Below are positions 8,949 through 16,907 of a stretch of DNA of 64,000 bases, in pieces. The position numbers and the translations under genes are program-made. Below the pieces are notes generated by a model. It worked only from the letters and a program-made list of their open reading frames with translations, was not told the origin of the DNA and searched no databases. Numbering within the stretch: position 1 is the first letter of the stretch; every line of letters starts with the position of its first letter. The stretch comes from Bin87 sp034423115 (GTDB lineage: Bacteria > Chloroflexota > Dehalococcoidia > Lucifugimonadales > UBA3495), in assembly GCA_034423115.1 (NCBI GenBank), contig DAOUJD010000055.1, positions 1-64,000 of the forward strand. Reading direction: 5' to 3'.

Positions 8949-9355
8949 TACTGACCGACACCGGGCCGCTGGTTGGCTTAATTAACGCCGCTGACCAGCA
9001 TCACGCCCGATGTGTCGGAGCGTTGGACGCTTTATCGGCAGAATCGCTGCTCACCACTTGGCCTTGTTTCACTGAGGCTATGCACTTGCTCTGGCGGGAT
9101 GGCGGCTATCGCTATCAGGCTGCGCTATGGGATATGTACCGTGATGGGAGGTTGGTTCTGCACGAACCAACGCCGGCGGAAATTTTCCGTATGACCCAGT
9201 TGATGGGACAGTACCGAGATTTACCAATGGATTTGGGTGACGCTTCCTTGGTAGCGGCGGCGGAAAGACTGGGATTGCAAAGGGTGTTCACCGTTGACCG
9301 TCAGTTTTACATCTACCGGCTGGGAAACGGAGACGCGCTAGAGGTGGTGCCGTAG
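8945..9355 (+). CDS. PIN-domain RNase toxin (VapC-like)
   Basis: A 136-residue single PIN domain. The acidic residues are in ILTDTGPLVGLI (first Asp), FTEAMHLL (Glu), MDLGDASLVAAAE (Asp) and FTVDRQF (Asp), giving the metal site typical of VapC-type endoribonucleases. It is translationally coupled to the small upstream gene. PIN toxins usually cleave tRNA or rRNA and are neutralised by the partner; this pair is likely a stand-alone toxin-antitoxin module. Confidence 0.8.
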   Translation: MILTDTGPLVGLINAADQHHARCVGALDALSAESLLTTWPCFTEAMHLLWRDGGYRYQAALWDMYRDGRLVLHEPTPAEIFRMTQLMGQYRDLPMDLGDASLVAAAERLGLQRVFTVDRQFYIYRLGNGDALEVVP

Positions 9356-9372
9356 AGGGAGACGATTATCAG

Positions 9373-9401
9373 CGTGGGCACGCTCCACGCAATCGGCACT
9401 C
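9373..9401 (+). pseudogene. Short duplicated fragment of the rsmI 5' end
   Basis: Twenty-nine bases starting CGTGGGCACGCTC match rsmI 11521-11549 with four differences and would encode VGTLHAIGT-like residues. It lies between the PIN toxin and a Uma2 gene and has no continuing frame. It looks like a recombination scar. Confidence 0.5.
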
Positions 9402-9453
9402 CCGCGGCCCCACGCTACACCCCAGGCAATCGCCCCAAGCGGCAAGGTTCACC

Positions 9454-10227
9454 ATGACCACCAAACGGACGAAAACAACCCGGCCGGACGGCAACCCCTA
9501 CGGGCTGACCGTGCTGCCCGATCCGCCCAAGCCACCCGACGCCATGTATCAACGTCCCCATATCGCGAAGATGGACCAGGTCCTGCGCGCCCACTTCGGC
9601 CAACGCTCCAACATGCTGGTATCCGGCGAAGGCTACCTGTGCGACGTACCCGGCAACGCCCGCAGTTCGCCGAATCCCGACCTGATAGTATCCTTCGACC
9701 TCGAAATACCGCCAGGCGAGATTGAGAGCGTGGCCAACGGGTACACCATCAGCGAAGTGGGCAAGCCGCCGGAGTTCGTGCTGGAGGTGGCGTCGGAGAC
9801 CACCGCCCGCCGAGACGAGACCGTCAAGCGCGACACCTACGCCAGGTTCGGAGTATCGGAGTACTGGCGCTTCGATCGCACCGGCGGCCGTTACTACGTC
9901 GCGGCTTTGGCGGGTGACCGTTTGGTGGAGGCAACCTATCAACCGATTCCCACAACGACCGACGCTGAGGGCATCATCCGGGGTTACAGCCCCGCGTTGG
10001 GACTGGAGTTGCATGCGGCGGACTGGCAGACGGTCAATCGGTTGGGCTGGCCGATTTCGGATTGGGAGCAGCGCATGCGGGATTGGCAGCTGAGGTTTTG
10101 GGATCCGGTTGCCGAAGAGTACCTGCCGGACCTGCTGAATGCGCTGGAATCGTTGGCCGCAGAGCGGGCGGCGAGGCTCGCTGTGGAGGAGGAGGTACAG
10201 CGGTTGCGGCAGGAGTTGGGACGGTAA
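9454..10227 (+). CDS. Uma2-family (DUF820) PD-(D/E)XK nuclease-like protein
   Basis: A 257-residue protein of the Uma2 family. The core has NPDLIVSFD, KPPEFVLEVASETT and EYWRFDRTGG, giving the D...E-x-V pattern of the restriction-endonuclease-like fold. A C-terminal helix rich in Glu and Arg (residues 225-257) may form a coiled coil. Uma2 proteins are abundant in cyanobacteria and Chloroflexi and have no established function. It is one of five in this window; the closest in sequence are those starting at 12.4, 42.6 and 46.1 kb. Confidence 0.85.
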   Translation: MTTKRTKTTRPDGNPYGLTVLPDPPKPPDAMYQRPHIAKMDQVLRAHFGQRSNMLVSGEGYLCDVPGNARSSPNPDLIVSFDLEIPPGEIESVANGYTISEVGKPPEFVLEVASETTARRDETVKRDTYARFGVSEYWRFDRTGGRYYVAALAGDRLVEATYQPIPTTTDAEGIIRGYSPALGLELHAADWQTVNRLGWPISDWEQRMRDWQLRFWDPVAEEYLPDLLNALESLAAERAARLAVEEEVQRLRQELGR

Positions 10228-10306
10228 GATAGAGACGATGATGATCTGCTGTTTGCTGTTGTGTCGGGCTCAAGCGCGTAGTCAGTTTATTTGTTCCACG
10301 ACCCCA

Positions 10307-11344
10307 TTAGAACGGCAAATCTTCGTCGGACTGCGCCACGTTATTCTCGTTCGTATCTGGCTGAGTGTATCGCGTTATTCGTCCCATTTTGTTGAGAATG
10401 AAATAAATCAACGAAAACAGCCGCTGAAACAGATAATCAACTTGGTCAGTACTTACCAAACGCTCTTGTATAGTTTCCGAATGCCGTATCCGTAAGCTGT
10501 TGCCCGCCTCTGTCAAAGCTTTAGCTTCGGCATCGACAAAGTCCCTCAGTTTGGGTTGATTTGGTCCGACGGTCTTGTCAAGGACCTTGGTGATGCCTCG
10601 CCGTTTATCTTTGTCTTCTATTGTTTTGAGACGTTCCCAGGCATCCCATAGTTTTTCTAGTGCGTCGCGGTGTTCAATGTCGTCTGGAAGCAAAATTTTT
10701 CGCCGAGCGGTTTCCAGTAATTCATCCAATTCGAAGTCGCCGGTTAGAAATTCAACTGAGTGCAATACATCGCCGACTGGGCCAGGGATGATCCTTTCGA
10801 TAATACCCTCCGGTGTGAGGGTAAACGCGAGTCCGTTACGACCAAAAATCCGATTCACCTGTTCCATGAATTCCGATTGGCCGGCTCGTTGATCAAATTT
10901 CAGATGGTAATGTTGAAAAAAACTGTGGTAATGGACCCGCTCTGGTTTTCCAATCGATGACCAACAGAACTCAATGATGTCCATGATTACTGGAAGCGGA
11001 GGCTGCTCAATTCCAGACAGCCTCCACAAGTCTTTGCGATACGTTGTAGGGTATCCGAACACTGGGGTACTTTCCGAGTCTCGCCACCGCTGCTCCATAT
11101 CCGCCAGCTCGGGGATTTCAGTTTTCAACCCGACCTCAAGCCGAGTTACATTCGCTCCGCAGCACACGTTAGAGTCGAATGGATAATCTTGACAGGTTTC
11201 CGGAAACCTGCGACCAAAAGAGCCGTTTCCGACACACTCTTCTATGAGATGAGCGATGCCCTGCCAAACGACGGATGAAATCTGATTGACCGTCCTAGGC
11301 CGGGTACCAAATTCGCGCTCGCTGAAATATTGCGCCATCTGCAT
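10307..11344 (-). CDS. AbiJ-N-terminal-like / HEPN-like protein, possible abortive infection factor
   Basis: A 345-residue protein. The features that recall the AbiJ_NTD4 group are an N-terminal FSERE segment, DIIEFCW near residue 120, RNGLAFTLTPEGIIER in the middle, LEKLWDAWERLKTIE and a C-terminal RIRHSE helix that could be a HEPN-type R-x-H site. The base composition is lower in GC than the flanking genes, consistent with recent acquisition. It stands alone between a Uma2 gene and rsmI on the opposite strand. The family call is from memory of these motifs and is moderate; an RNase-based abortive infection role is inference. Confidence 0.55.
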   Translation of the reverse strand: MQMAQYFSEREFGTRPRTVNQISSVVWQGIAHLIEECVGNGSFGRRFPETCQDYPFDSNVCCGANVTRLEVGLKTEIPELADMEQRWRDSESTPVFGYPTTYRKDLWRLSGIEQPPLPVIMDIIEFCWSSIGKPERVHYHSFFQHYHLKFDQRAGQSEFMEQVNRIFGRNGLAFTLTPEGIIERIIPGPVGDVLHSVEFLTGDFELDELLETARRKILLPDDIEHRDALEKLWDAWERLKTIEDKDKRRGITKVLDKTVGPNQPKLRDFVDAEAKALTEAGNSLRIRHSETIQERLVSTDQVDYLFQRLFSLIYFILNKMGRITRYTQPDTNENNVAQSDEDLPF

Positions 11345-11482
11345 TTCCTACGCGCCAAACAATTTTCACTACTTTGCCTTCCTCACATTATACGCAATAA
11401 TTTTTGCGTCAAAATCTGAGCCCCTTCGCGCATAAGGCTTTTAGCGCTCCGTACTTACGCCATTCATTGGTAAAACCAGCGT

Positions 11483-12358
11483 ATGGATCTATCGTTAGAG
11501 CCGAATCGCTATACTCCCTGCGTGGGCACGCTCTACGTAATCGGCACCCCTATCGGGAATCTTGAGGACATTACCGTGCGGGCGGCGCGGATCCTGGCGT
11601 CGGTGGCGTTGGTGGCGGCGGAGGATACGCGGGTTACTCGACGGTTGCTGGCGCATCTGGACGCCAAACCTCGGCTGGTTAGTTGCAATGAGCACAACTG
11701 GAGCCGGCGGCTCCCCGCGCTGCTGGAGTCGCTGGAGTTGGGGGATGTTGCGCTGGTGACTGACGCGGGGTCGCCGGGGATCAGCGACCCGGGCGCGGGC
11801 GTGGTGGCGGCAGTCGCTGATGCCGGGTACGAGGTGGTCAGCGTGCCGGGCGTCTCTGCGGTTTCGGCTGCGCTGTCAGTTGCAGGGTTCCCCGCCGACC
11901 GGTTCGTGTTCCTGGGGTTCCTGCCCCGGCGTCGTGCTGAGCGATCGGCTGCATTGACGGAAGCTGCGAGCTTGGGTCAGACGCTGGTGATATTTGAGGC
12001 GCCCCACCGCCTGCGCGCCACGTTGACCGACATCGCCAATGCGCTCAACGACCCGCCGCTGGCGGTGTGCCGGGAGTTGACCAAGCTGCACGAGGAGGTG
12101 TGGCGCGGCGTAGCGTCGGATGCGGTGGACTACTTCGACGAACCGAGAGGCGAGTTCACCATCGTGATCGGCCCGGGGTCGCCGGACGATGCAGGTGTAA
12201 GCGGTGAGCCGACCATCACCGTGGAAGCAGCGCGGGAGGCGTTGGCTCAGCGGCGGGCGGCCGGAATGCGCGGGCGCGAGGCCGTGGCCGAGGTCGTTGC
12301 GGCCACCGGACTCTCGCGCCGGGTTGTGTATGCGCTGTGGGTGGAGACGGGCGGCTAG
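11483..12358 (+). CDS. rsmI: 16S rRNA (cytidine-1402-2'-O)-methyltransferase
   Basis: RsmI methylates the ribose of C1402 in the ribosomal decoding centre using SAM. The sequence shows the tetrapyrrole-methylase fold markers GTLYVIGTPIGNLEDIT, AAEDTR, LVTDAGSPGISDPG and SVPGVSAVSAAL, followed by FLGFLPRR and FEAPHRL. A GTG at 11522 immediately precedes the conserved GTLYVIGTP motif, and a TATACT box at 11510-11515 lies inside the longer reading, so the real start may be GTG 11522 on a nearly leaderless message. The final four bases overlap the convergent Uma2 gene. Confidence 0.93.
   Translation: MDLSLEPNRYTPCVGTLYVIGTPIGNLEDITVRAARILASVALVAAEDTRVTRRLLAHLDAKPRLVSCNEHNWSRRLPALLESLELGDVALVTDAGSPGISDPGAGVVAAVADAGYEVVSVPGVSAVSAALSVAGFPADRFVFLGFLPRRRAERSAALTEAASLGQTLVIFEAPHRLRATLTDIANALNDPPLAVCRELTKLHEEVWRGVASDAVDYFDEPRGEFTIVIGPGSPDDAGVSGEPTITVEAAREALAQRRAAGMRGREAVAEVVAATGLSRRVVYALWVETGG
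11510..11515 (+). promoter_or_regulatory. Possible -10 box (TATACT) of rsmI
   Basis: TATACT ends six bases before the in-frame GTG at 11522, the spacing expected when transcription starts on or next to the initiation codon. Confidence 0.35.
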
Positions 12359-13152
12359 GCCGATTCGCCGCGCAGCCGACTCAGTTCGGCTTCCAACTCG
12401 GCGACCCTGTTCTCCGCTGCTATTCGGGCTTCTTGTTCCGAAACCCGTCCCTCGTGTTCCGCGATTCGGGCCGCCTGTTCTGCCATTCGGGCCTCGTGTT
12501 CCGCGACCCGGGCTTCCTGTTCTTCGGCATAGTTGCGCAGCCATTCCCCTGACTTCGGATCGTAGAACCTCAGGCGCCCACTGTCCCAACACAGGCGCAG
12601 GTCAAGGGAAGGGCTGTATCCGCAGGGCCTGCCCTCCTCGTCGGGGGTGATTTCGAAGCGGTGATACTCGCCGTCTGCCAGGTACTCTCCTACCAGCGGC
12701 TCGCCGTAGAAGTCGCCGCCGCTACCGTCAAAACGCCAGTATTCGCCGAAACCAATCCCCGCGTACAGGACGCGCTTCTCCGTAACGTCCCGGCGGGCGG
12801 TGCTCTCGGAGGCGATTTCCAGCACGAAATCGGCCGGCTTGCCAATCTCCCACACGAGATAAGTGTTGCGGTAGTCCATGGACGCGAACCCCTCAGCGGT
12901 GACGCCCAGGGTCACGTGCAAGTCGGGCGATATGAAACGCCGGGGATTGCCCTCTTCGTAGTAGATGAAGGTGTTGCCGCTCACCTCGACGTCCGGGCGA
13001 TCCCGAAAGTGCTGACGGACCGTGCCCACGATTTCGGTGAAGTAGGGTTCCTGGTAACGTCCGTCCGGCAAAGGTTCGTCATCCGAGTCCGGGTAGTGGA
13101 TGTCGTCCGGAAAGCGCCCACGATGGACGTCTGCCGGCAGTTTGGTAGTCAT
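12355..13152 (-). CDS. Uma2-family (DUF820) nuclease-like protein with coiled-coil tail
   Basis: A 265-residue Uma2 protein with the core SPDLHVTLG, KPADFVLEIASEST and EYWRFDGSGG. The C-terminal 55 residues are heptad-like repeats (EHEARMAEQAARIAEHE and variants) that should form a coiled coil and may mediate oligomerisation. It converges on rsmI with a four-base overlap. Function of the family is unknown; a nuclease role is proposed from the fold. Confidence 0.85.
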   Translation of the reverse strand: MTTKLPADVHRGRFPDDIHYPDSDDEPLPDGRYQEPYFTEIVGTVRQHFRDRPDVEVSGNTFIYYEEGNPRRFISPDLHVTLGVTAEGFASMDYRNTYLVWEIGKPADFVLEIASESTARRDVTEKRVLYAGIGFGEYWRFDGSGGDFYGEPLVGEYLADGEYHRFEITPDEEGRPCGYSPSLDLRLCWDSGRLRFYDPKSGEWLRNYAEEQEARVAEHEARMAEQAARIAEHEGRVSEQEARIAAENRVAELEAELSRLRGESA

Positions 13153-13204
13153 GGCAAGCCTCGCAATGGCGAACGCGGCTTTGAATTGACCGACGATGCC
13201 GCAG

Positions 13205-14005
13205 CTAGGCGCAGACGACGACGGCTTCGCCCAGGCCCTCGATTGAAACGCGGCCCTCGGAGGCGAAGCTGAGCGGCGTGGGAGGCACCAGGCTGCCGGT
13301 GATGACCGTGTCGCCGGCCTTCAGCGGGTGGTTGAGGCGCGACAACTCGTTGGCCAACCAGACCAGCGGCTCGAAGGGATGGCCCATCACGTCGCGGCCG
13401 TAGCCTTCGCCAACCTGCTCATGGTTGATCTGCATGACGCCGTGGCAGTTCACCAGGTCCAGGTCCCGCCAGTTGGTGACGGGATCGCCCAGCACCACGC
13501 CGGAGTTCAGGATGTTGACGGCCACGCTCATCAGCGTGCGCTCTTCCGTGGTCAGATCGTCGGGCGTGCGGATGTCCACGATCTCGAAGGCGGTTGCAAT
13601 CTCAGCCACGGCGTCCTCAACGGTTTCTCTGGTGTAGGGCGCGCCCGACGCCGGCAGGTCCTTGGCCAGCGTAACGCCGACCTCAAGCTCGATGCCCAGG
13701 TTCACGTACTCGGTGAAATTGAGCACGACGGGCGAGCGCAGGATGGTCTTCTCGAACACGCCGCCCAGCACCGGGTGGTTGATGCCCGCCCGTTCCTGCA
13801 TCACGGCCGTGGTGTACGCCAGCTTGTAGCCGGCCAACGGCCCCCAAAGGCTGGACAACATGCAGTGGAGTTCCTTCTGGATGGAGTAGGCTTCCTCCAG
13901 CGTCTTGGGGAACAGGCCGTCGGGCAGCCGGTCAAAGGGCTGAACCGCCTTGTATTTTTCGAAAATCAGCTCGGCGGCCGCGCGGGCCGGCGTGGTGGTT
14001 ACCAT
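13205..14005 (-). CDS. 2-keto-4-pentenoate hydratase / fumarylacetoacetase-family protein
   Basis: A 266-residue member of the FAH superfamily, close to the MhpD/hydratase-decarboxylase type by length and pattern. Acidic metal ligands are seen in LGIELEVGVTLAKDL, AFEIVDIRTPDD and the C-terminal GDTVITGSLVPP motif that is typical of this branch. The ATG at 14005 has AGGAG seven bases upstream. These enzymes act on 2-hydroxypentadienoate or oxalocrotonate in meta-cleavage of aromatics. No other ring-cleavage gene is adjacent, so pathway assignment is open. Confidence 0.85.
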   Translation of the reverse strand: MVTTTPARAAAELIFEKYKAVQPFDRLPDGLFPKTLEEAYSIQKELHCMLSSLWGPLAGYKLAYTTAVMQERAGINHPVLGGVFEKTILRSPVVLNFTEYVNLGIELEVGVTLAKDLPASGAPYTRETVEDAVAEIATAFEIVDIRTPDDLTTEERTLMSVAVNILNSGVVLGDPVTNWRDLDLVNCHGVMQINHEQVGEGYGRDVMGHPFEPLVWLANELSRLNHPLKAGDTVITGSLVPPTPLSFASEGRVSIEGLGEAVVVCA

Positions 14006-14075
14006 GGGGCATCTCCTGTGTTGGCGATTAGGGAATGGAACCAAATGAAGTGGAGGTGTAATCAGGCGTAAAGGG

Positions 14076-14375
14076 TCATGGATCGGCGTCTTCGGAGAGT
14101 TGTCGCGATGGGCTAGGACGGCGCCGTTGGTGTCGCCGATTATAGCGGATGGCGATCAGCCAAAACACGGCGACTATCACCGCCGATAATGCCAGCAGCA
14201 GCAGTCCGGTACGCGACAAAAAGCCGAACGGGCCGATAATCCGCCACAACGCCACGGCGGCGATCTGCGTGACGATAATAGCCACAACCAGCGGAATGCC
14301 GCCGGATGTGTATTTGCGGTATAGCCAGAACTCGGCGATACCCACAATGATGATGGCAATGATTATCAGCAGCAA
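14076..14375 (-). CDS. Small integral membrane protein
   Basis: A 99-residue protein with three hydrophobic segments (about residues 1-18, 27-48 and 56-78) and a basic, serine-rich C-terminal tail (RYNRRHQRRRPSPSR). I recognise no family. It lies between the hydratase gene and the CDGSH gene on the same strand. The hydrophobic pattern supports a real gene, but no ribosome site is obvious. Confidence 0.5.
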   Translation of the reverse strand: MLLIIIAIIIVGIAEFWLYRKYTSGGIPLVVAIIVTQIAAVALWRIIGPFGFLSRTGLLLLALSAVIVAVFWLIAIRYNRRHQRRRPSPSRQLSEDADP

Positions 14376-14412
14376 CGGACGGGGCTGGACTCTGCGGTGA
14401 ATAGCCGGAATA

Positions 14413-14458
14413 GTAAAAAGCCGCCGGCTGCCGGAAAACTGTCCCGGCGACCGGCGGC
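14413..14458 (-). terminator. Intrinsic terminator after the CDGSH gene
   Basis: An 8-bp GCCGCCGG stem (14420-14427 with 14451-14458) extended by an inner GCCGG/CCGGC pairing, followed on the minus strand by CTTTTTAC. It starts 32 bases past the stop at 14490. Confidence 0.75.
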
Positions 14459-14489
14459 GCAGGTGTCGGACTGCGCGTTTGCGGTGACT

Positions 14490-14696
14490 TTAGCGGGCCT
14501 CGCTGGCTGCCTCGAATCCGGCATCGCGGTGGGTGCCGTCGCAGAACGGCTTGTTGCTGGACTGGCCGCAGCGGCAGAAGGTGACCCACTGCCCCTCTGG
14601 GATGGTGTAGTTGTTGCCGCTCTGGTCAACGATCTCAATCTCGCCGGAGACCCGCAGGGGGCCGTTGCCACGAACTTCTACCTTGACGTCCGCCAT
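14490..14696 (-). CDS. CDGSH iron-sulfur domain protein (mitoNEET-type)
   Basis: A 68-residue protein with the CDGSH signature CRCGQSSNKPFCDGTH: three cysteines and one histidine ligating a 2Fe-2S cluster. The short N-terminal part is the usual beta-cap region. Such proteins act as redox or cluster-transfer factors in the cytoplasm. It has its own ribosome site (GAGGAATC) and a strong terminator, so it is probably monocistronic. Confidence 0.92.
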   Translation of the reverse strand: MADVKVEVRGNGPLRVSGEIEIVDQSGNNYTIPEGQWVTFCRCGQSSNKPFCDGTHRDAGFEAASEAR

Positions 14697-14827
14697 CTTG
14701 ATTCCTCCTCTGATTTGACTGTCAGTGCGCCCGTTGCCGTCGTTAGCGGCGTCGGCAAGCAGGCGCGGTGATTATTCACCATATCGCGGTGTCGGTCAAA
14801 TTGAAACCGTCATCGGGTGAAAGCATG

Positions 14828-14856
14828 GTAGGGGCGGGTTTGAAACCCGCCCCTAC
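14828..14856. repeat. Palindromic GTAGGGGCGGG repeat
   Basis: A 29-base inverted repeat with arms GTAGGGGCGGGTTT/AAACCCGCCCCTAC around one base. Related palindromes occur at 20660, 35109 and 54373, all outside genes or at gene ends. Confidence 0.8.
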
Positions 14857-14860
14857 ACCG

Positions 14861-14900
14861 TTCAATGCTGGTACGATTAGTTCAATGCTGGTACGATTAC
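14861..14900. repeat. Tandem 20-bp duplication at the cupin 3' end
   Basis: Two adjacent 20-base units (TTCAATGCTGGTACGATTA plus one base) differ at one position. The second unit contains the cupin stop codon. Confidence 0.8.
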
Positions 14901-15292
14901 AGGTTCACCACCAGGTTGTCGGGGGCGCGGCAGAGGATGCCCTCCTGTTCCTCGTCGTAGGGGTTCTCCTCGATGTGCGGGGTATTGGCGGGCACGAAGA
15001 TGAAGTCGCCGGGGCCGGCTTCGATCCACTCCTCGAAGTTTTCGCCGAAATAGACGCGGACGTGTCCCTTCAGCACGTAGGCAGCGGTCTCGGCCTCCAG
15101 GTGGGTGTGCGGCGGGCCCTTTTCGAGGGGCGCGGCGGTAACCTTGCCCATCCAGATCTTGGTGGTGTCGCCCTTGCCGGGAACGATAGCCGGCTGGCGG
15201 ACCATGCCGGGCGTCTGGATGGTCTCGGAGGCATCGCCCACGGTGTGCACCACGTAGGGCTTGAGGCCGGTCTGCTGGTCGGTGGTGGTCAT
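14897..15292 (-). CDS. Single-domain cupin
   Basis: A 131-residue cupin starting MTTTDQQ, with AAGGAG eight bases upstream of ATG 15292. Metal-binding motif 1 is PPHTHLEAETAAYVLKG (two His and one Glu) and motif 2 is PGDFIFVPANTPHIEEN with the last His. Single cupins include small dioxygenases, isomerases and sensors; the substrate is not evident. The ribosome site sits at the 3' edge of a remnant of another small gene, which indicates that the two once followed each other. Confidence 0.85.
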   Translation of the reverse strand: MTTTDQQTGLKPYVVHTVGDASETIQTPGMVRQPAIVPGKGDTTKIWMGKVTAAPLEKGPPHTHLEAETAAYVLKGHVRVYFGENFEEWIEAGPGDFIFVPANTPHIEENPYDEEQEGILCRAPDNLVVNL

Positions 15293-15304
15293 TGTTCTTG
15301 CTCC

Positions 15305-16040
15305 TTGTCCTCGTCTCGTTGCCACCGGTAGAGCGGTGACGGATAGTCGTCCCGCATACCGGTGTCGCCGAACCGGATGTAGAAATCACGCCGATCATGA
15401 TACAGCCGGGCGCGGTTCAGCACCACCTTCCTATCATCTCACGCGTACCCACCTTGTAATTGCGTGGTGAAAGGATGGAAAAGTCGATTTCCCGCTCATT
15501 TCCTCTCATTTCCGCTAATTCCAGTAGGGGATTGAGCGGGTCGTGGGGCTGAATGGGGGTCGAGGGAAGGGTTTTGGCGGCAGTTTGAGCGGTATTGGCG
15601 GTCAGGTGAGCGGGTTTGGGGGACGAAGTTCGCGGTGTTGGGAAGTGGGCATTGGGACGGCTGTGGCGGCCCTCGGTGGCGGGTTGGAATTGGAGCGTTG
15701 GGTAACATGGTACGGATGGGGGAAGGGTTAGAGCAAGGAGGAAGTGCCGCCGGGTGGGGGTGTCTGAACTGGAGTTTTTTGGGGGAATTTGGGTGATGAT
15801 GGGGGGCGATGGTAGGTCTTTTTGCCACAAAAGGCAGATGAATCACAAAAAGTTGGGCGTTTTGGCACCGACCGGAATGACTGTGCCACCTGAATTGGGA
15901 CGGCGGAGGAGCTCGCAGTTACAGGTTGCGCAAAGCGGGTACGCGTGAGCCCCATCATCATCCTCGTTGTCCAGGGCGCCTTGATGGTGTGACCGTTCGC
16001 AGTGAACTGGCATTAGTGCGGGGGCATGAACCCGCGCGCA
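15305..16040 (-). pseudogene. Remnant of a small HEYV-type gene split by an inserted element
   Basis: Bases 15305-15437 read on the minus strand as VVLNRARLYHDRRDF followed by a GDTG/DDYP tail, closely matching the C-terminal half of the gene at 18513-18909. Bases 15954-16040 match the part of that gene just upstream (TIKA..LDN..DD) but with a one-base deletion. Between them sits a 512-bp element with terminal inverted repeats. Removing the element and one copy of ATCAT restores the 36-base spacing seen in the other copy between two conserved blocks. The gene is therefore broken by both insertion and frameshift. Its function was unknown to begin with. Confidence 0.7.
15438..15949. mobile_element. 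MITE-like 512-bp element with 13-bp terminal inverted repeats
   Basis: The ends are CTCACGCGTACCC (15438-15450) and its exact reverse complement (15937-15949); with two mismatches the similarity extends to 19 bases. ATCAT flanks both sides (15433-15437 and 15954-15958), although four extra C bases precede the right copy. The interior has no recognisable transposase; it is strongly G-rich on the plus strand from about 15535 to 15730 and reads as low-complexity sequence in all frames. It interrupts the small gene described at 15305-16040. A non-autonomous transposable element is the best reading. Confidence 0.65.
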
Positions 16041-16075
16041 GCATGATTGCACGGCATACGTTCACACGGGGATGC

Positions 16076-16081
16076 TATAAT
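16076..16081 (+). promoter_or_regulatory. Probable -10 box (TATAAT) of the DUF1538 operon
   Basis: A consensus TATAAT lies 80 bases upstream of the chosen DUF1538 start at 16161. No convincing -35 hexamer accompanies it. Confidence 0.4.
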
Positions 16082-16160
16082 TCCAACCCCGCGACAGGTC
16101 GATGATGCGAATTCACCCCTCCCCACACGCAACCTACCGGTGTCGGTAAGCGGACAGGGA

Positions 16161-16907
16161 ATGAGGAATTCCGCCCGGCTCCTGACCCCGGTGTTGCGGC
16201 GGACCGTCGATACGCTGCGCGACCTCGCTCCCATTGTCCTGGTCATCGGGTTTTTCCAGGTCGTGGTGCTGCAGCAGCCCTTCCCCAACCTGGGGAACGT
16301 GATCGTCGGGCTGCTCTGCGTGTGCGCCGGACTGGCGCTTTTCATCCAGGGATTGGAAAGCGGACTGTTTCCCCTGGGAGAAGCGCTGGCGCGGGGATTC
16401 GCCAACAAGGGCAGCCTGTCCGCGCTGTTGGCCTTCGCCTTCTGTCTTGGTTTCGGCGCGACCGTCGCCGAGCCGGCGCTGATTGCCGTCACCGCCGAAG
16501 CGGCGGAGGTTGCATCAGAGGCCGGCGCAATCACCGATAGCGACTCGGCTCGCGGTTCCTACGCCCTGCAGCTGCGCATAGTGGTGGCGATTTCGGTGGG
16601 ATTGGCCATCGTGTTGGGCGTCCTGCGCATCCTGAAGGGCTGGCCCATCCACTGGCTGATAATTGGAGGTTACGTCCTGGTGACCGCCATGACCATCCTC
16701 GCTCCCGACGAGATCATCGGAGTGGCCTACGATTCCGGCGGGGTCACCACCAGCACCATCACCGTACCTTTGGTCACCGCCCTGGGCGTAGGGCTCGCCG
16801 CTTCGATCCGCGGGCGCAACCCCATAGTGGACGGTTTCGGGCTCATCGCCTTCGCCAGCCTGACTCCGATGATCTGCGTAATGGCTTACGGCATGGTGAC
16901 TCGATGA
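16161..16907 (+). CDS. DUF1538 membrane protein, first subunit (UmpA/UmpB-like)
   Basis: A polytopic membrane protein of about 248 residues with several hydrophobic helices. DUF1538 hallmarks are FGATVAEPALIAV in the middle and AYDSGGVTTSTITVP towards the C-terminus, with GRNPIVDGFGLIAFASLTP near the end. To my recollection, paired DUF1538 proteins of Halomonas (UmpA and UmpB) act as a two-subunit sodium or potassium/proton antiporter. The start is uncertain: ATG 16161 or GTG 16140 are the candidates, with the frame open further upstream. It overlaps the next gene by four bases. Confidence 0.85.
   Translation: MRNSARLLTPVLRRTVDTLRDLAPIVLVIGFFQVVVLQQPFPNLGNVIVGLLCVCAGLALFIQGLESGLFPLGEALARGFANKGSLSALLAFAFCLGFGATVAEPALIAVTAEAAEVASEAGAITDSDSARGSYALQLRIVVAISVGLAIVLGVLRILKGWPIHWLIIGGYVLVTAMTILAPDEIIGVAYDSGGVTTSTITVPLVTALGVGLAASIRGRNPIVDGFGLIAFASLTPMICVMAYGMVTR

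Noticed and set aside
15417..15830. Minus-strand frame inside the inserted element
   Set aside because: It is a Pro/Ser/Thr low-complexity translation of skewed sequence, with no ribosome site or recognisable domain.
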